From positions 744,001-808,000 of the forward strand of contig NZ_CP142016.1 of NCBI RefSeq assembly GCF_035666175.1: 64,000 nucleotides of DNA, in the 5' to 3' direction. The notes under the pieces were generated by a model, which saw nothing but the letters and a program-made list of their open reading frames with translations, made no database searches and was not told the DNA's origin. This document shows, in pieces, positions 18,429 through 28,170 of the stretch. The translations under genes and the position numbers were made by a program. This DNA is from Riemerella anatipestifer. Lineage in GTDB: Bacteria; Bacteroidota; Bacteroidia; Flavobacteriales; Weeksellaceae. Numbering within the stretch: position 1 is the stretch's first letter; each line of letters begins with the position of its first letter.

Positions 18429-19112
18429 TTAATCTCTCCTATCCATTAGCATAGAAGCAAAGTAAATTAGCTGAGCTAATGAACCTAATGCTGCAACTAC
18501 ATAAGTTCTAGCAGCCCATTTTAGAGAGTCTTCAGCACCAGCATATTCTTCTGTGGTTACAGTACCTGTACTCTTTAGCCATTTTAAAGCACGATTACTT
18601 GCATCGTACTCTACAGGGAGCGTAACGAATGCAAATAATGTTGTTATGGCAAATAGCACAACACCTATAGCTAATAGGGTTTTATTGCCACTTGCAGCCA
18701 TTACAGCGATACCACCTATAAGGATAAATTGCAATAAGTTAGAACTGATATTAACGATAGGAACTAACTTAGAACGAAGCTGCAACATAGAATATCCTAT
18801 GGCGTGCTGTATAGCGTGTCCACATTCATGGGCGGCAACGGCAGCGGCAGCAGCATTTCTCTGCACATAAACCGCTTCGGACAGATTTACCGTTTTGTTC
18901 ATAGGATTATAATGGTCTGTAAGTTGCCCAGGAATAGAGACTACCTGAACATCGTGTATGCCATTGTCTCTTAACATTTTTTCTGCCACTTCTTTACCAG
19001 AAAGTCCGTTACTGAGAATTACTTTAGAGTAGTGATTAAACTTTGATTTTAACCTCGCCGAAACAAGCCAACTTACTAGAGTGATGATTCCTAAAATAAT
19101 ATAATAACCCAT
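18429..19112 (-). CDS. YugP-family zinc metallopeptidase (227 aa)
   Basis: This predicted membrane-embedded zinc protease has the motif 'AAHECGHAIQHA' (HExxH, His near residue 94), an N-terminal membrane segment, and two more hydrophobic segments around residues 120-165 after 'LRSKLVPIVNISSN'. Length and order fit the YugP/neutral zinc metallopeptidase family. The substrate is unknown. It is a single gene with a terminator at 18388-18417. Confidence 0.9.
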   Translation of the reverse strand: MGYYIILGIITLVSWLVSARLKSKFNHYSKVILSNGLSGKEVAEKMLRDNGIHDVQVVSIPGQLTDHYNPMNKTVNLSEAVYVQRNAAAAAVAAHECGHAIQHAIGYSMLQLRSKLVPIVNISSNLLQFILIGGIAVMAASGNKTLLAIGVVLFAITTLFAFVTLPVEYDASNRALKWLKSTGTVTTEEYAGAEDSLKWAARTYVVAALGSLAQLIYFASMLMDRRD

Positions 19113-19165
19113 AATAATTTAATTTTTAGCCACTATTCAGAAAAAATTATGCCAAACTTTTATGT

Positions 19166-19173
19166 TATATTTG
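19166..19173 (+). promoter_or_regulatory. Predicted -7 box
   Basis: TATATTTG fits TAnnTTTG and lies 21 bp before the ATG at 19195. No TTTG is seen at the usual upstream distance. Confidence 0.4.
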
Positions 19174-19194
19174 CTGTGAAAAAATGACCGAAAT

Positions 19195-20319
19195 ATGGCA
19201 TCTATAGTAGTAAAAAAGGTAACTAACGACAAAGAATTACAGGATTTTATAAAATTCCCAAACAAGCTTTATAAAGAAAATCCCAACTATGTGCCACCAC
19301 TTAACAACGATGAAAAGAATATTTGGAAGGCTGAAGAAAATCCCGCTTTATCTTACTCTGATACAGAACAATATTTAGCATATAGAAATGGAGAAGTGGT
19401 TGGGCGTATTGCACTTATGGTTAATTATAAGGAAGAAAAGGAGTTAGGCATTAAAAAGTTGCGTTTTGGGTGGCTGGATTTTATAGATGATATAGAGGTT
19501 TCAAAAGCATTGATGGATAAGGCTATAGAAGTAGCTAAATCTAAAAATCTTCCCAAGATTGAAGGTCCAATGGGATTTACTAATTTGGATAAAGCAGGAA
19601 TGTTGGTGATGGGGTTTGACAAATTGGCAACTATGATAGGAATATATAATTTTGAATATTATCCCACTCATTTAGAGCAACTTGGACTTAAAAAAGAAAA
19701 AGAATGGGTAGAGTTTGAAATTGATTTTCCAGAGCAACTGCCAGAAAAAGTAACCAAGTTTAGCGGTCTTATTAAAGAAAAATATAAGCTTAAGGTTCTT
19801 AGGTTTAATCATAAAAAAGAAATATTGCCCTTAGTAGAGCCTATGTTTAAATTACTAGATGAAACTTATAAAAATTTGTCTACCTACACGCCGATTTCAG
19901 ATGAGCAAATCAAGACTTATAAAGAGAAATATTTTGGTTTTATAGACAAAGATTATATTATTTGTATTGCTGATGAACATGATGATTTAATTGCTTTTGC
20001 TATCACAATGCCATCTTATTCTAGAGCTTTGCAAAAGGCTAAAGGTAAGTTGTTACCGTTTGGGTGGTGGCATTTTCTACAGGCAAGTAAAAAGAATGAT
20101 AGAGCTAACTTTTACCTAATAGGCATTCGTCCAGATTATCAGCGTAGAGGGGTTACTTCTATTATCTTTGAAGAGATTTATAAAGTGTTTAAGAAGAAAG
20201 GAGTGAGGTTTTTAGAAACCAATCCTGAGCTTGAAGAAAATAAAAATATTCAACTTTTGTGGCAGGATTATAATCCGGTTAATCACAAACGAAGAAGAAC
20301 TTATTCACTAGACATTTAA
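19195..20319 (+). CDS. GNAT-like protein (374 aa)
   Basis: The C-terminal part has a GNAT-type acyl-CoA-binding region: 'FYLIGIRPDYQRRGVTSIIF' includes the R/Q-x-x-G-x-x/A pattern, followed by 'FLETNPELEENKNIQLLW'. The N-terminal half ('FPNKLYKENPNYVPPL', 'EGPMGFTN') matches a conserved bacteroidete group annotated variously as hypothetical or acetyltransferase. The substrate is unknown. A 59-codon membrane protein follows 10 bp downstream and is probably co-transcribed. Confidence 0.75.
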   Translation: MASIVVKKVTNDKELQDFIKFPNKLYKENPNYVPPLNNDEKNIWKAEENPALSYSDTEQYLAYRNGEVVGRIALMVNYKEEKELGIKKLRFGWLDFIDDIEVSKALMDKAIEVAKSKNLPKIEGPMGFTNLDKAGMLVMGFDKLATMIGIYNFEYYPTHLEQLGLKKEKEWVEFEIDFPEQLPEKVTKFSGLIKEKYKLKVLRFNHKKEILPLVEPMFKLLDETYKNLSTYTPISDEQIKTYKEKYFGFIDKDYIICIADEHDDLIAFAITMPSYSRALQKAKGKLLPFGWWHFLQASKKNDRANFYLIGIRPDYQRRGVTSIIFEEIYKVFKKKGVRFLETNPELEENKNIQLLWQDYNPVNHKRRRTYSLDI

Positions 20320-20329
20320 AGCATTTTCA

Positions 20330-20509
20330 ATGAAAAAACAACTTTATTTCTATGCGATTTTAATTGTCGCATTTGTATTATATAATACCGTTTTTAAAGT
20401 CGAAGACGATAGGGTGAACGCTATCGTTAATATTACCTTTGCAAGTGTTCTGTTTTTGTATATTGCTTATATAGCTTGGGTGATATTAAAGAAAATGAAA
20501 AACAGATAA
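20330..20509 (+). CDS. Small membrane protein (59 aa)
   Basis: An intact frame from the ATG at 20330 to TAA at 20507-20509 encodes a protein with two hydrophobic helices (about residues 5-21 and 36-53) and a short charged loop 'KVEDDRVN' between them, ending in a basic tail. It lies between the GNAT-like gene and the nuo operon and is followed by a terminator hairpin, which supports a real gene. The function is unknown. Confidence 0.65.
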   Translation: MKKQLYFYAILIVAFVLYNTVFKVEDDRVNAIVNITFASVLFLYIAYIAWVILKKMKNR

Positions 20510-20562
20510 AACATCTATTTAAAATAATTCTAAATTAACTAAATATAAGTTATTTTGCTTTT

Positions 20563-20582
20563 AAAAAGGAGGTGGCCTTTTT
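20563..20582 (+). terminator. Terminator before the nuo operon
   Basis: AAAAAGG (20563-20569) pairs with CCTTTTT (20576-20582) around a 6-nt loop. It separates the small membrane protein gene from nuoA. Confidence 0.6.
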
Positions 20583-20602
20583 AGTTTTAAGGTTTAATTT
20601 CT

Positions 20603-20610
20603 TAGCTTTG
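20603..20610 (+). promoter_or_regulatory. Predicted -7 box of the nuo operon
   Basis: TAGCTTTG fits TAnnTTTG and is 22 bp upstream of the nuoA ATG. The region at the -33 distance is T-rich but lacks TTTG. Confidence 0.5.
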
Positions 20611-20632
20611 CAAGTCAAGAATTAAAATTATT

Positions 20633-20998
20633 ATGAGTATTCCAGAAAATTATATTCCAATTTTAATACAAGCTGCTGTAGGCTTGGGGTTTGTGTTGAT
20701 TTCTTTGGTAGCTTCTCATTATTTGGGTCCTAGGCTGAATGGCGGAGTTAAAGATGATGCTTTTGAGTGTGGGGTAGAGATTGAAGGAGATGCTAGAACA
20801 CCATTCTCTGTTAAATATTTTCTTACAGCTATTTTATTTGTTTTATTTGATATAGAAATAGTTTTTTTCTACCCTTATGCGGTTAATTTTAGGGAGTTTG
20901 GGGTGGAAGGCTTTTTAGCTGTTCTTACATTTGTAGCAGTATTTTTTATCGGATTTTTCTATGTTCTTAAAAGAGGAGCTTTAGATTGGGATAAGTAA
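20633..20998 (+). CDS. nuoA: NADH-quinone oxidoreductase subunit A
   Basis: A membrane subunit of respiratory complex I (121 aa) with three hydrophobic helices. The conserved loop 'DDAFECGVEIEGDARTPFSVKYFL' region includes the Cys that lies near the quinone site, and 'FVLFDIEIVFFYPYA' carries the family's acidic residues. It is the first of 14 nuo genes in the order A to N, all on the plus strand and closely spaced, so one operon is very likely. Confidence 0.97.
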   Translation: MSIPENYIPILIQAAVGLGFVLISLVASHYLGPRLNGGVKDDAFECGVEIEGDARTPFSVKYFLTAILFVLFDIEIVFFYPYAVNFREFGVEGFLAVLTFVAVFFIGFFYVLKRGALDWDK

Positions 20999-21041
20999 GA
21001 ATGTTTAAGTAACTATTATATTTAAAAATTAGAAAAACGAG

Positions 21042-21596
21042 ATGTCTAATAAACCTATTATAAAAACAGATGCACCAGCTCCTCCAGGATATTCAGGAGA
21101 GGGGTTCTTTGCAACAAAATTAAGTAGCCTTATAGGAATGGCTCGTTCTTATTCCTTATGGCCACTACCATTTGCAACTTCTTGTTGTGGTATTGAGTTT
21201 ATGGCAATGGCGATGCCTACTTACGATATGGCAAGATTCGGTGCGGAAAGAATGTCTTTCTCTCCAAGACAAGCAGATTGTCTTTTGGTTTGCGGAACTA
21301 TATCTAAAAAATTAGCACCCGTGCTTAAGCAAGTTTACTCTCAGATGGCAGAACCTAAATGGGTAATAGCGGTGGGAGCTTGTGCGAGTAGTGGTGGTAT
21401 TTTTGATACTTATTCGGTACTACAAGGGATAGATAAAATTATACCTGTAGATGTATATGTGCCAGGATGTCCGCCTAGGCCAGAGCAGATATTAGAAGGG
21501 TTTATGCAGGTTCAGGCATTGGCACAGAGTGAAAGTCTTAGAAGAAGAGATATGCCAGAGTATAAGGCATTGTTAGAAAGTTACGGTGTTAAATAA
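21042..21596 (+). CDS. nuoB: NADH-quinone oxidoreductase subunit B
   Basis: The peripheral-arm subunit (184 aa) that holds the terminal 4Fe-4S cluster N2, the electron donor to quinone. The ligands are visible as the adjacent cysteines in '[12 protein letters not shown]', the Cys in '[11 protein letters not shown]' and the Cys in '[14 protein letters not shown]'. It lies 43 bp after nuoA. Confidence 0.98.
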   Translation: MSNKPIIKTDAPAPPGYSGEGFFATKLSSLIGMARSYSLWPLPFATSCCGIEFMAMAMPTYDMARFGAERMSFSPRQADCLLVCGTISKKLAPVLKQVYSQMAEPKWVIAVGACASSGGIFDTYSVLQGIDKIIPVDVYVPGCPPRPEQILEGFMQVQALAQSESLRRRDMPEYKALLESYGVK

Positions 21597-21678
21597 ACTG
21601 AGATAATTTGAAATTGAGAGCTAGATTATCAAAAAATTAAAAAAGTTAAATCATTGTCAAATTATCATATAAAAAGAT

Positions 21679-22173
21679 ATGAACAACGAATTTGTTTTAG
21701 AGGCCATAAATAGAGAATTTCCAGAAGCGGTATTGTCAGTTTCTGAGCCTCATGGTCTGTTAACATTAGAGGTAAAAAAAGAAGAGGTAAAAAAACTTAT
21801 TCATCATCTAAAAGATTCTTCTTTAGAGATAGGTTTTCTTACAGATATATGCGGTATCCATTATCCTCAAGATAAGGCTAAAGAGTTAGGAGTTATCTAT
21901 CATCTTCATAATATGAAGACTAATTTTAGAGTTCGTCTAAAAGTGTTTATGCCGATAGAAGAAGCAGAGGTAGATACCATTTCAGATTTATACTCAGGAG
22001 CTAATTGGATGGAGAGGGAAACATTTGACTTCTATGGTATTAGATTTAAGGGGCACCCTGATTTAAGAATTATCTTAAACGACCCAGATATGGGCTACCA
22101 CCCAATGCTTAAACAGTATCGTTTAGAAGATGGTACTAGAGAGGATAAAGATGATAAAATGTTTGGTAGATAG
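21679..22173 (+). CDS. nuoC: NADH-quinone oxidoreductase subunit C
   Basis: The 30-kDa-type subunit (164 aa), separate from NuoD here. The hallmark '[25 protein letters not shown]'-like block is present as '[19 protein letters not shown]', followed by a segment rich in Tyr and acidic residues. It helps hold the N2/quinone module together. Confidence 0.96.
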   Translation: [164 protein letters not shown]

Positions 22174-22208
22174 AACTATTGGATATTTTACCCAAAATAA
22201 AATGAATT

Positions 22209-23432
22209 ATGAAAGATAACGAACTATCTAATATACTTAACCAATACGAAAGTAGTGAGCAAATTGATGGGCAATTATATACCCTTAATTTAGGACCTAC
22301 ACACCCTGCAACACACGGTATATTCCAAAATGTACTAACAATGGATGGGGAAAAGATACTTCACTCTGAGCAGACGGTAGGCTATATTCATCGTGCTTTT
22401 GAGAAAATATCAGAGAGAAGACCTTACGCCCAGATTACTACGCTTACAGACCGTCTTAATTATTGTTCAGCTCCAATCAACAACTTAGGATGGCATATGA
22501 CGGTGGAAAAGCTCATCGGTTGTAAAGTACCGAAGAGAGTAGATTATATGCGTATCATCATTATGGAGTTGGCTAGGATTGCAGACCATTTGGTATGTAA
22601 TGGGGTAATAGGAGTAGATACAGGAGCAATTACAGGGTTTACCTATGTATTCCAAGACAGAGAGCGTATTTACGAAATGTACGAGCAAATCTGCGGAGCT
22701 AGAATGACTACCAATATTGGTAGAATAGGTGGTTTTGAGAGAGATTTTAGCCCTAAATTTCACGAATTAATTAAAGATTTTATTAAAAACTTCCCAAAAA
22801 GATTCCAAGAGTTTTGTAACCTAATGGAACGAAACAGAATCTTTATGGATAGAACTATCGGGGCAGGACCTATTTCGGCAGAGAGAGCTCTTAATTATAG
22901 CTTTACAGGACCAAATCTTCGTGCAGCTGGGGTAGATTATGATGTGCGTGTAGCACAACCTTACTCATCTTATGATGATTTTGATTTTATCATTCCAGTA
23001 GGAACGGCAGGAGATACTTATGATAGATTTATGGTTCGTCAGCAGGAAATATGGGAAAGTTATAAGTTGGTTAAAAATGCTTACGAAAATCTTCCAGAAG
23101 GTGATTATCACGCAGATGTTCCAGAGTTTTATTTGCCAGCAAAAGCAGATGTTTACACTAAAATGGAAGCGCTTATCTATCACTTTAAAATTGTTATGGG
23201 AGAGCAAGATATTCCTAAAGGAGAGGTGTACCATTGTGTAGAGGGAGGAAACGGAGAGTTAGGTTTCTATCTTATTAGTGATGGTGGAAGAACGCCATAC
23301 AGACTACACTTTAGAAGACCGTGTTTTATATACTACCAAGCGTTCCCAGAGATGATAAAAGGCTCTATGATTTCTGATGCCATTGTAACTATGAGTAGTA
23401 TGAATGTAATTGCAGGAGAGTTAGACGCCTAA
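22209..23432 (+). CDS. nuoD: NADH-quinone oxidoreductase subunit D
   Basis: The 49-kDa subunit (407 aa) that forms the quinone cavity with NuoB. 'LGPTHPATHG' near residue 30, 'GYIHRAFEKI', 'DRLNYCSAPINN' and the C-terminal 'RRPCFIYYQAFPEMIKG' are characteristic. The length is normal. Confidence 0.98.
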   Translation: MKDNELSNILNQYESSEQIDGQLYTLNLGPTHPATHGIFQNVLTMDGEKILHSEQTVGYIHRAFEKISERRPYAQITTLTDRLNYCSAPINNLGWHMTVEKLIGCKVPKRVDYMRIIIMELARIADHLVCNGVIGVDTGAITGFTYVFQDRERIYEMYEQICGARMTTNIGRIGGFERDFSPKFHELIKDFIKNFPKRFQEFCNLMERNRIFMDRTIGAGPISAERALNYSFTGPNLRAAGVDYDVRVAQPYSSYDDFDFIIPVGTAGDTYDRFMVRQQEIWESYKLVKNAYENLPEGDYHADVPEFYLPAKADVYTKMEALIYHFKIVMGEQDIPKGEVYHCVEGGNGELGFYLISDGGRTPYRLHFRRPCFIYYQAFPEMIKGSMISDAIVTMSSMNVIAGELDA

Positions 23433-23490
23433 AATTTTGCTAAAACTAATATAAAGACTAGAGTACAAAGTACTTTTACAAGATAAAAAA

Positions 23491-24003
23491 ATGAACGAGA
23501 CAGTTATAGCTTTTAAGCCAGAAACCTTAGAAAAGGTTCATAAAATCATCGCTAGATATCCTGAAGGGAAACAAAAGTCGGCACTTATTCCTGTTTTGCA
23601 TATTGCACAAAAGGAATTTGGAGGATGGCTTAGTGTTCCTGTGATGGACTATGTGGCGGAGGTGCTTAACATATTACCAATAGAGGTGTACGAAGTGGCT
23701 ACTTTCTACACGATGTTTAATATGAAGCCGGTAGGTAAATATGTGCTAGAAGTGTGTAGAACAGGACCTTGTATGCTCAATGGGAGTGATGATATTTTAG
23801 ACCATATCCGTAAAACACTTAACATTAAGGATGGAGAGACTACGGAAGATGGTTTGTTTACATTAAAACCAGCGGAATGTTTAGGGGCTTGTGGCTATGC
23901 ACCGATGATGCAGTTAGGGAAATTTTATCATGAACATTTAACTAAAGAGAAAGTAGATGAAATCCTTGAGCTATGCAGACAAGGAGCCATTGCTTTGGAT
24001 TAA
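23491..24003 (+). CDS. nuoE: NADH-quinone oxidoreductase subunit E
   Basis: A thioredoxin-fold subunit (170 aa) with a 2Fe-2S cluster. The four ligands lie in 'VCRTGPCMLNGS' and 'AECLGACGYAPMMQ'. With NuoF and NuoG it forms the NADH-dehydrogenase module, so this organism's complex I should accept electrons from NADH. Confidence 0.97.
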   Translation: MNETVIAFKPETLEKVHKIIARYPEGKQKSALIPVLHIAQKEFGGWLSVPVMDYVAEVLNILPIEVYEVATFYTMFNMKPVGKYVLEVCRTGPCMLNGSDDILDHIRKTLNIKDGETTEDGLFTLKPAECLGACGYAPMMQLGKFYHEHLTKEKVDEILELCRQGAIALD

Positions 24004-24015
24004 ATAAAAGAAAAA

Positions 24016-25371
24016 ATGAGTAAAAAACTTTTACTTAAAGATGCACATATAGAGGATATTCGTTATTTTGATGTTTACCGCAAACAAGGAGGTTATCAAG
24101 CGGCAGAAAAGGCACTTAAGATGACTCCTGAAGAAATTTTAGAAGAAGTAAAAACTTCTGGACTTAGAGGTCGTGGAGGAGCAGGTTTCCCTACGGGGCT
24201 TAAGTGGAGCTTTTTAGCGAAGCCAGAAGGAGTGCCTAGACACTTGGTAGTGAATGCCGATGAGTCAGAGCCAGGTACTTTTAAAGATAGATATTTGATG
24301 GAATTTATTCCTCATCTTTTAATTGAAGGAATGTTAATTTCATCTTACTGCTTAGGTTCTAATGCTTCTTACATCTACATTAGAGGAGAATATTCTTGGA
24401 TTCCTGATATTTTAGAGGAAGCTATTGAGGAAGCTAAAAAAGCAGGATTTTTAGGTAAAAATATATTAGGTTCTGGCTTTGATTTGGAAATTTATGTCCA
24501 AAGAGGAGGTGGAGCTTACATCTGCGGAGAGGAAACCGCTCTTCTAGAATCATTAGAAGGAAGAAGAGGCAATCCTAGACTAAAACCCCCATTTCCAGCA
24601 GTTAAAGGTCTTTGGGAAAGACCTACGGTAGTTAACAATGTTGAATCTATTGCGGCAGTAGTGCCTATTATCAATATTTCTGGAGCAGAGTATGCTAAAA
24701 TTGGAGTTGGGCGTTCTACAGGAACTAAACTCATTTCAGCTTGTGGTAATATCAATAAACCAGGGGTTTACGAGATTGATATGACTATTACCGTAGAAGA
24801 ATTTATATATTCTGATGAATATTGTGGTGGAATACCTAACGGAAAGCGTCTTAAGGCATGTATTCCTGGAGGTAGTTCTGTGCCTATTGTTCCAGCTAAT
24901 TTATTGCTTAGAACCATAGATGGCAAACCAAGATATATGAATTACGAATCTCTTTCGGAGGGAGGATTTGCTACGGGGACGATGATGGGTTCAGGAGGTT
25001 TCATCGTTTTGGACGAAGACCAATCTGTGGTAAAACACACCATGACTTTAGCTCGTTTCTACAACCACGAAAGCTGTGGACAATGTACACCTTGTAGAGA
25101 AGGAACGGGGTGGATGTATCGTATCCTGAAAAAAATTGTAGAAGGTAAAGGAGAAATGTCCGATATAGATTTGCTATGGGATATCCAAAGAAAAATAGAG
25201 GGTAATACCATTTGTCCGTTAGGAGATGCGGCAGCGTGGCCTGTAGCGGCAGCTATTCGCCATTTCCGTGATGAGTTTGAATGGTATGTTAAAAATCCAG
25301 AGCTGGCATTAACTCAAAACTATGGTTTAGGGAACTATGCAGATCCTATTCCTTTAAAAGTGGAAGAATAA
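24016..25371 (+). CDS. nuoF: NADH-quinone oxidoreductase subunit F
   Basis: The catalytic subunit (451 aa) binding NADH, FMN and a 4Fe-4S cluster. 'GLRGRGGAGFPTGLKWSF' around residues 50-67 is the nucleotide-binding glycine-rich loop, and 'GAYICGEETALLESLEG' is typical of the FMN region. The cluster ligands are in 'ESCGQCTPCREG' plus the later 'NTICPLGDAAAWP'. It starts 12 bp after nuoE. Confidence 0.98.
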   Translation: MSKKLLLKDAHIEDIRYFDVYRKQGGYQAAEKALKMTPEEILEEVKTSGLRGRGGAGFPTGLKWSFLAKPEGVPRHLVVNADESEPGTFKDRYLMEFIPHLLIEGMLISSYCLGSNASYIYIRGEYSWIPDILEEAIEEAKKAGFLGKNILGSGFDLEIYVQRGGGAYICGEETALLESLEGRRGNPRLKPPFPAVKGLWERPTVVNNVESIAAVVPIINISGAEYAKIGVGRSTGTKLISACGNINKPGVYEIDMTITVEEFIYSDEYCGGIPNGKRLKACIPGGSSVPIVPANLLLRTIDGKPRYMNYESLSEGGFATGTMMGSGGFIVLDEDQSVVKHTMTLARFYNHESCGQCTPCREGTGWMYRILKKIVEGKGEMSDIDLLWDIQRKIEGNTICPLGDAAAWPVAAAIRHFRDEFEWYVKNPELALTQNYGLGNYADPIPLKVEE

Positions 25372-25478
25372 ATTTTCTCAGATGTAATAAAGAAGTATTA
25401 CTAGTAAAGAGAAATGTATATATAAAATAACACAGTCAATTCATAGCCTATTTTTGAAAAGGTTAATTATAGAAAATT

Positions 25479-26498
25479 ATGAGTGAGGAAGTTAAAAAGT
25501 TTAAAGTAACTATAGATGGGCAGACTACAGAGGTTGCTCCTGGTACTAGTATCCTAGAGGCTGCTAGACAAATTGGGGGGAAGTCTGTGCCACCAGCAAT
25601 GTGCTATTATAGTAAATTGGAAACTAGTGGTGGTAGATGTCGTACTTGTTTGGTAGAGGTTTCCAAAGGGTCTGGGGCTGATCCAAGACCAATGCCTAAA
25701 CTTGTGGCAAGTTGTCGTACAACAGTGATGGACGGTATGGAGGTGAAAAATTTAACTTCTGAGAAAACTCAGGAGGCTAGAAAAGCCGTTACCGAATTCT
25801 TACTTGTTAACCACCCGTTGGATTGTCCAATTTGTGACCAAGCTGGAGAGTGTCATCTTCAAGACTTAGGCTATGAGCATGGAGTAGAAAATACAAGAAC
25901 GGAGTTTGAAAGAAGAACTTTTGAGCCAGAAGATATAGGTCCTTATATTAAACTTAATATGAACCGTTGTATCCTATGTGCTAGATGTGTCTTAGCGGCT
26001 AATCAGCTTACTAAAGAGAGAGAGCATGGGATATTATTTAGAGGAGATCATGCCGAAATATCTACTTATCTTAATAAGGCATTAGAGAATGATTTTATAG
26101 GTAATGTGATTGATGTTTGTCCTGTGGGAGCTTTAACGGATAACACGTCTCGTTTTGCGAGTAGAGTGTGGTTTACAAAACCTATGAACGCGACTTGTAA
26201 GTGCGAAAAATGTAGTGGTAAAGCGGTATTGTGGATGAAGGGTGATGATGTTATTAGAGTAACGGCTAGAAAAGACGAATATGGTGAAGTAGAGGAATTT
26301 ATTTGTAATGATTGTCGTTTCCATAAGAAAGATGTTAAGTATTGGAATGTTGAAGGACCGAGACATATCAGCAGACATTCTGTAATTTCTGCTAATCATT
26401 ACGAAGATTCAACTAATGCTTATGAACTTTTGGAGGATAATACAGCTAAAGAAATAGAAAGCTCTACAGAAAATAAAAATCAAGAAGAAGAAAAATAA
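25479..26498 (+). CDS. nuoG: NADH-quinone oxidoreductase subunit G, short form (339 aa)
   Basis: Only the N-terminal iron-sulfur part of NuoG is present. The 2Fe-2S ligands ('MCYYSKL...GGRCRTCLVEV'), the His/Cys-ligated cluster ('HPLDCPICDQAGECHLQ') and the 4Fe-4S ligands ('NRCILCARCV', 'VCPVGALTD') are all there, and an extra cysteine set ('CKCEKCSG', 'ICNDCRFH') follows. The large molybdopterin-oxidoreductase-like domain found in 700-900-aa NuoG is absent. The gene ends cleanly 3 bp before nuoH, so this is the short flavobacterial type, not a truncation. The last 30 residues are acidic and probably disordered. Confidence 0.93.
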   Translation: MSEEVKKFKVTIDGQTTEVAPGTSILEAARQIGGKSVPPAMCYYSKLETSGGRCRTCLVEVSKGSGADPRPMPKLVASCRTTVMDGMEVKNLTSEKTQEARKAVTEFLLVNHPLDCPICDQAGECHLQDLGYEHGVENTRTEFERRTFEPEDIGPYIKLNMNRCILCARCVLAANQLTKEREHGILFRGDHAEISTYLNKALENDFIGNVIDVCPVGALTDNTSRFASRVWFTKPMNATCKCEKCSGKAVLWMKGDDVIRVTARKDEYGEVEEFICNDCRFHKKDVKYWNVEGPRHISRHSVISANHYEDSTNAYELLEDNTAKEIESSTENKNQEEEK

Positions 26499-26501
26499 GT
26501 T

Positions 26502-27566
26502 ATGGATTTATTGACCTTTAAAACGATATTGGTAATCTCTCTTTTTATTCTGTCTCTTACAGTAGCGGCTTATTCTACTTGGGCAGAAAGAAAGGTGGCG
26601 GCATTGATGCAAGACCGTATTGGTCCTAATAGAACAGGTCCATTGGGATTATTACAGCCTTTGGCTGACGGTGGTAAATTTTTCTTTAAGGAAGACTTTA
26701 TTCCTAAAAATTCAGAGAAGTTTTTATTTATTTTAGGTCCTGGTTTAGTGATGTTTATATCACTTATTACAGGAGCGGTTATCCCTTGGGGGAAAAGCCT
26801 TAACATAGGCGGAGAGTCGTTTAGTTTACAAGTAGCTAACATAGATGTTGGGGTGCTTTACCTTATAGGTATGGTATCCGTGGGAGTTTATGGTATTATG
26901 ATAGGGGGTTGGGCTTCTAATAACAAATATTCGCTTATAGGTGCCATTCGTGCATCTTCTCAGATGATATCTTATGAATTGGCCATGGGGTTAGCATTGT
27001 TATCTATCATCATGATGGCGGGTTCTTTGGATTTAAAGGTAATTACAGAAGTGCAAAGTACAGGCAAACTATGGAGCGTAATTCCTGTAGGTTCTGGAAT
27101 GAATTGGAATATTTTTTATCAACCTGTAGCCTTCTTAGTTTTCTTAGTGGCTGCATTGGCAGAGTGTAACCGACATCCGTTCGACTTACCAGAATGTGAG
27201 GCTGAACTTGTGGCTGGTTTTATGACAGAATATTCTGCGATGAAGCTAGGATTATATATGTTTGGAGAGTATGTTAATATGTTTATATCCAATGCTTTAA
27301 TGGTGGTTTTATTCTTTGGTGGTTATAATTATCCAGGTATAGAATGGGTAACAACTACCTATGGTGAAAATGTAGCAGGAATTTTAAGCATTGTTGCATT
27401 TTTGAGCAAAACATTCTTCGGTATCTTCTTGTTTATGTGGATTAGATGGACGCTTCCTCGTTTCCGCTACGACCAGCTGATGCATCTTGGTTGGAAAACT
27501 TTAATCCCATTAGCATTAGTTAATTTATTGATAACAGGAGCGGTAATATTAGCATTTGGAAGTTAA
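26502..27566 (+). CDS. nuoH: NADH-quinone oxidoreductase subunit H
   Basis: A membrane subunit (354 aa) with about eight helices at the interface of membrane and peripheral arms. 'ERKVAALMQDRIGPNRTGP' and 'CNRHPFDLPECEAELVAGFMTEYS' are signature sequences lining the quinone entry. The ATG lies 3 bp after the nuoG stop. Confidence 0.98.
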   Translation: MDLLTFKTILVISLFILSLTVAAYSTWAERKVAALMQDRIGPNRTGPLGLLQPLADGGKFFFKEDFIPKNSEKFLFILGPGLVMFISLITGAVIPWGKSLNIGGESFSLQVANIDVGVLYLIGMVSVGVYGIMIGGWASNNKYSLIGAIRASSQMISYELAMGLALLSIIMMAGSLDLKVITEVQSTGKLWSVIPVGSGMNWNIFYQPVAFLVFLVAALAECNRHPFDLPECEAELVAGFMTEYSAMKLGLYMFGEYVNMFISNALMVVLFFGGYNYPGIEWVTTTYGENVAGILSIVAFLSKTFFGIFLFMWIRWTLPRFRYDQLMHLGWKTLIPLALVNLLITGAVILAFGS

Positions 27567-27639
27567 TACCGAATTTATAAAATTGAAATACAGGATAAAG
27601 ACAATTAAATAATGTCTAACATCTAATATCTAATAGATA

Positions 27640-28167
27640 ATGAAATTAACAAATAGATCAAAAGTAGTTTCTAATAAAAAGATGACTTTGGCGGAAAAGG
27701 CTTATCTCCCTGCTATAGTTAAGGGTATGAGCATTACACTAAAGCATTTTTTTAAGAAAGATAGTACGATACAATATCCAGAACAGGAAAAGCCAAGAGC
27801 TAAAGTATGGCGTGGGAGACATGTTCTTAAAAGGGATGATGAAGGTAGAGAAAGATGTACCGCTTGTGGACTTTGTGCGGTTGCTTGCCCTGCGGAAGCC
27901 ATTACGATGACTTCGGCTGAAAGAACTAAGGAAGAAAAACATCTTTATAGAGAAGAAAAATATGCTTCTACCTACGAAATTAATATGTTGAGATGTATTT
28001 TCTGTGGATTGTGTGAGGAGGCTTGTCCCAAATCAGCGATTTATCTTACAGATAGATTAGTAGATGTAGAGTCTAACCGTGGTTCTTTTGTCTATGGAAA
28101 AGACAAACTAGTGGAGGATATGAACAATAGAATAGATATTAGTGAAAGACAAAAGAAATCTTATTAA
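27640..28167 (+). CDS. nuoI: NADH-quinone oxidoreductase subunit I
   Basis: An 8Fe-8S ferredoxin-type subunit (175 aa) with the two 4Fe-4S binding motifs 'CTACGLCAVACP' and 'CIFCGLCEEACP'. It relays electrons towards N2. The 73-bp gap before it contains a short degenerate 'CTAACATCTAATATCTAATA' repeat also seen in the surface loci. Confidence 0.97.
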   Translation: MKLTNRSKVVSNKKMTLAEKAYLPAIVKGMSITLKHFFKKDSTIQYPEQEKPRAKVWRGRHVLKRDDEGRERCTACGLCAVACPAEAITMTSAERTKEEKHLYREEKYASTYEINMLRCIFCGLCEEACPKSAIYLTDRLVDVESNRGSFVYGKDKLVEDMNNRIDISERQKKSY

Positions 28168-28170
28168 GTA

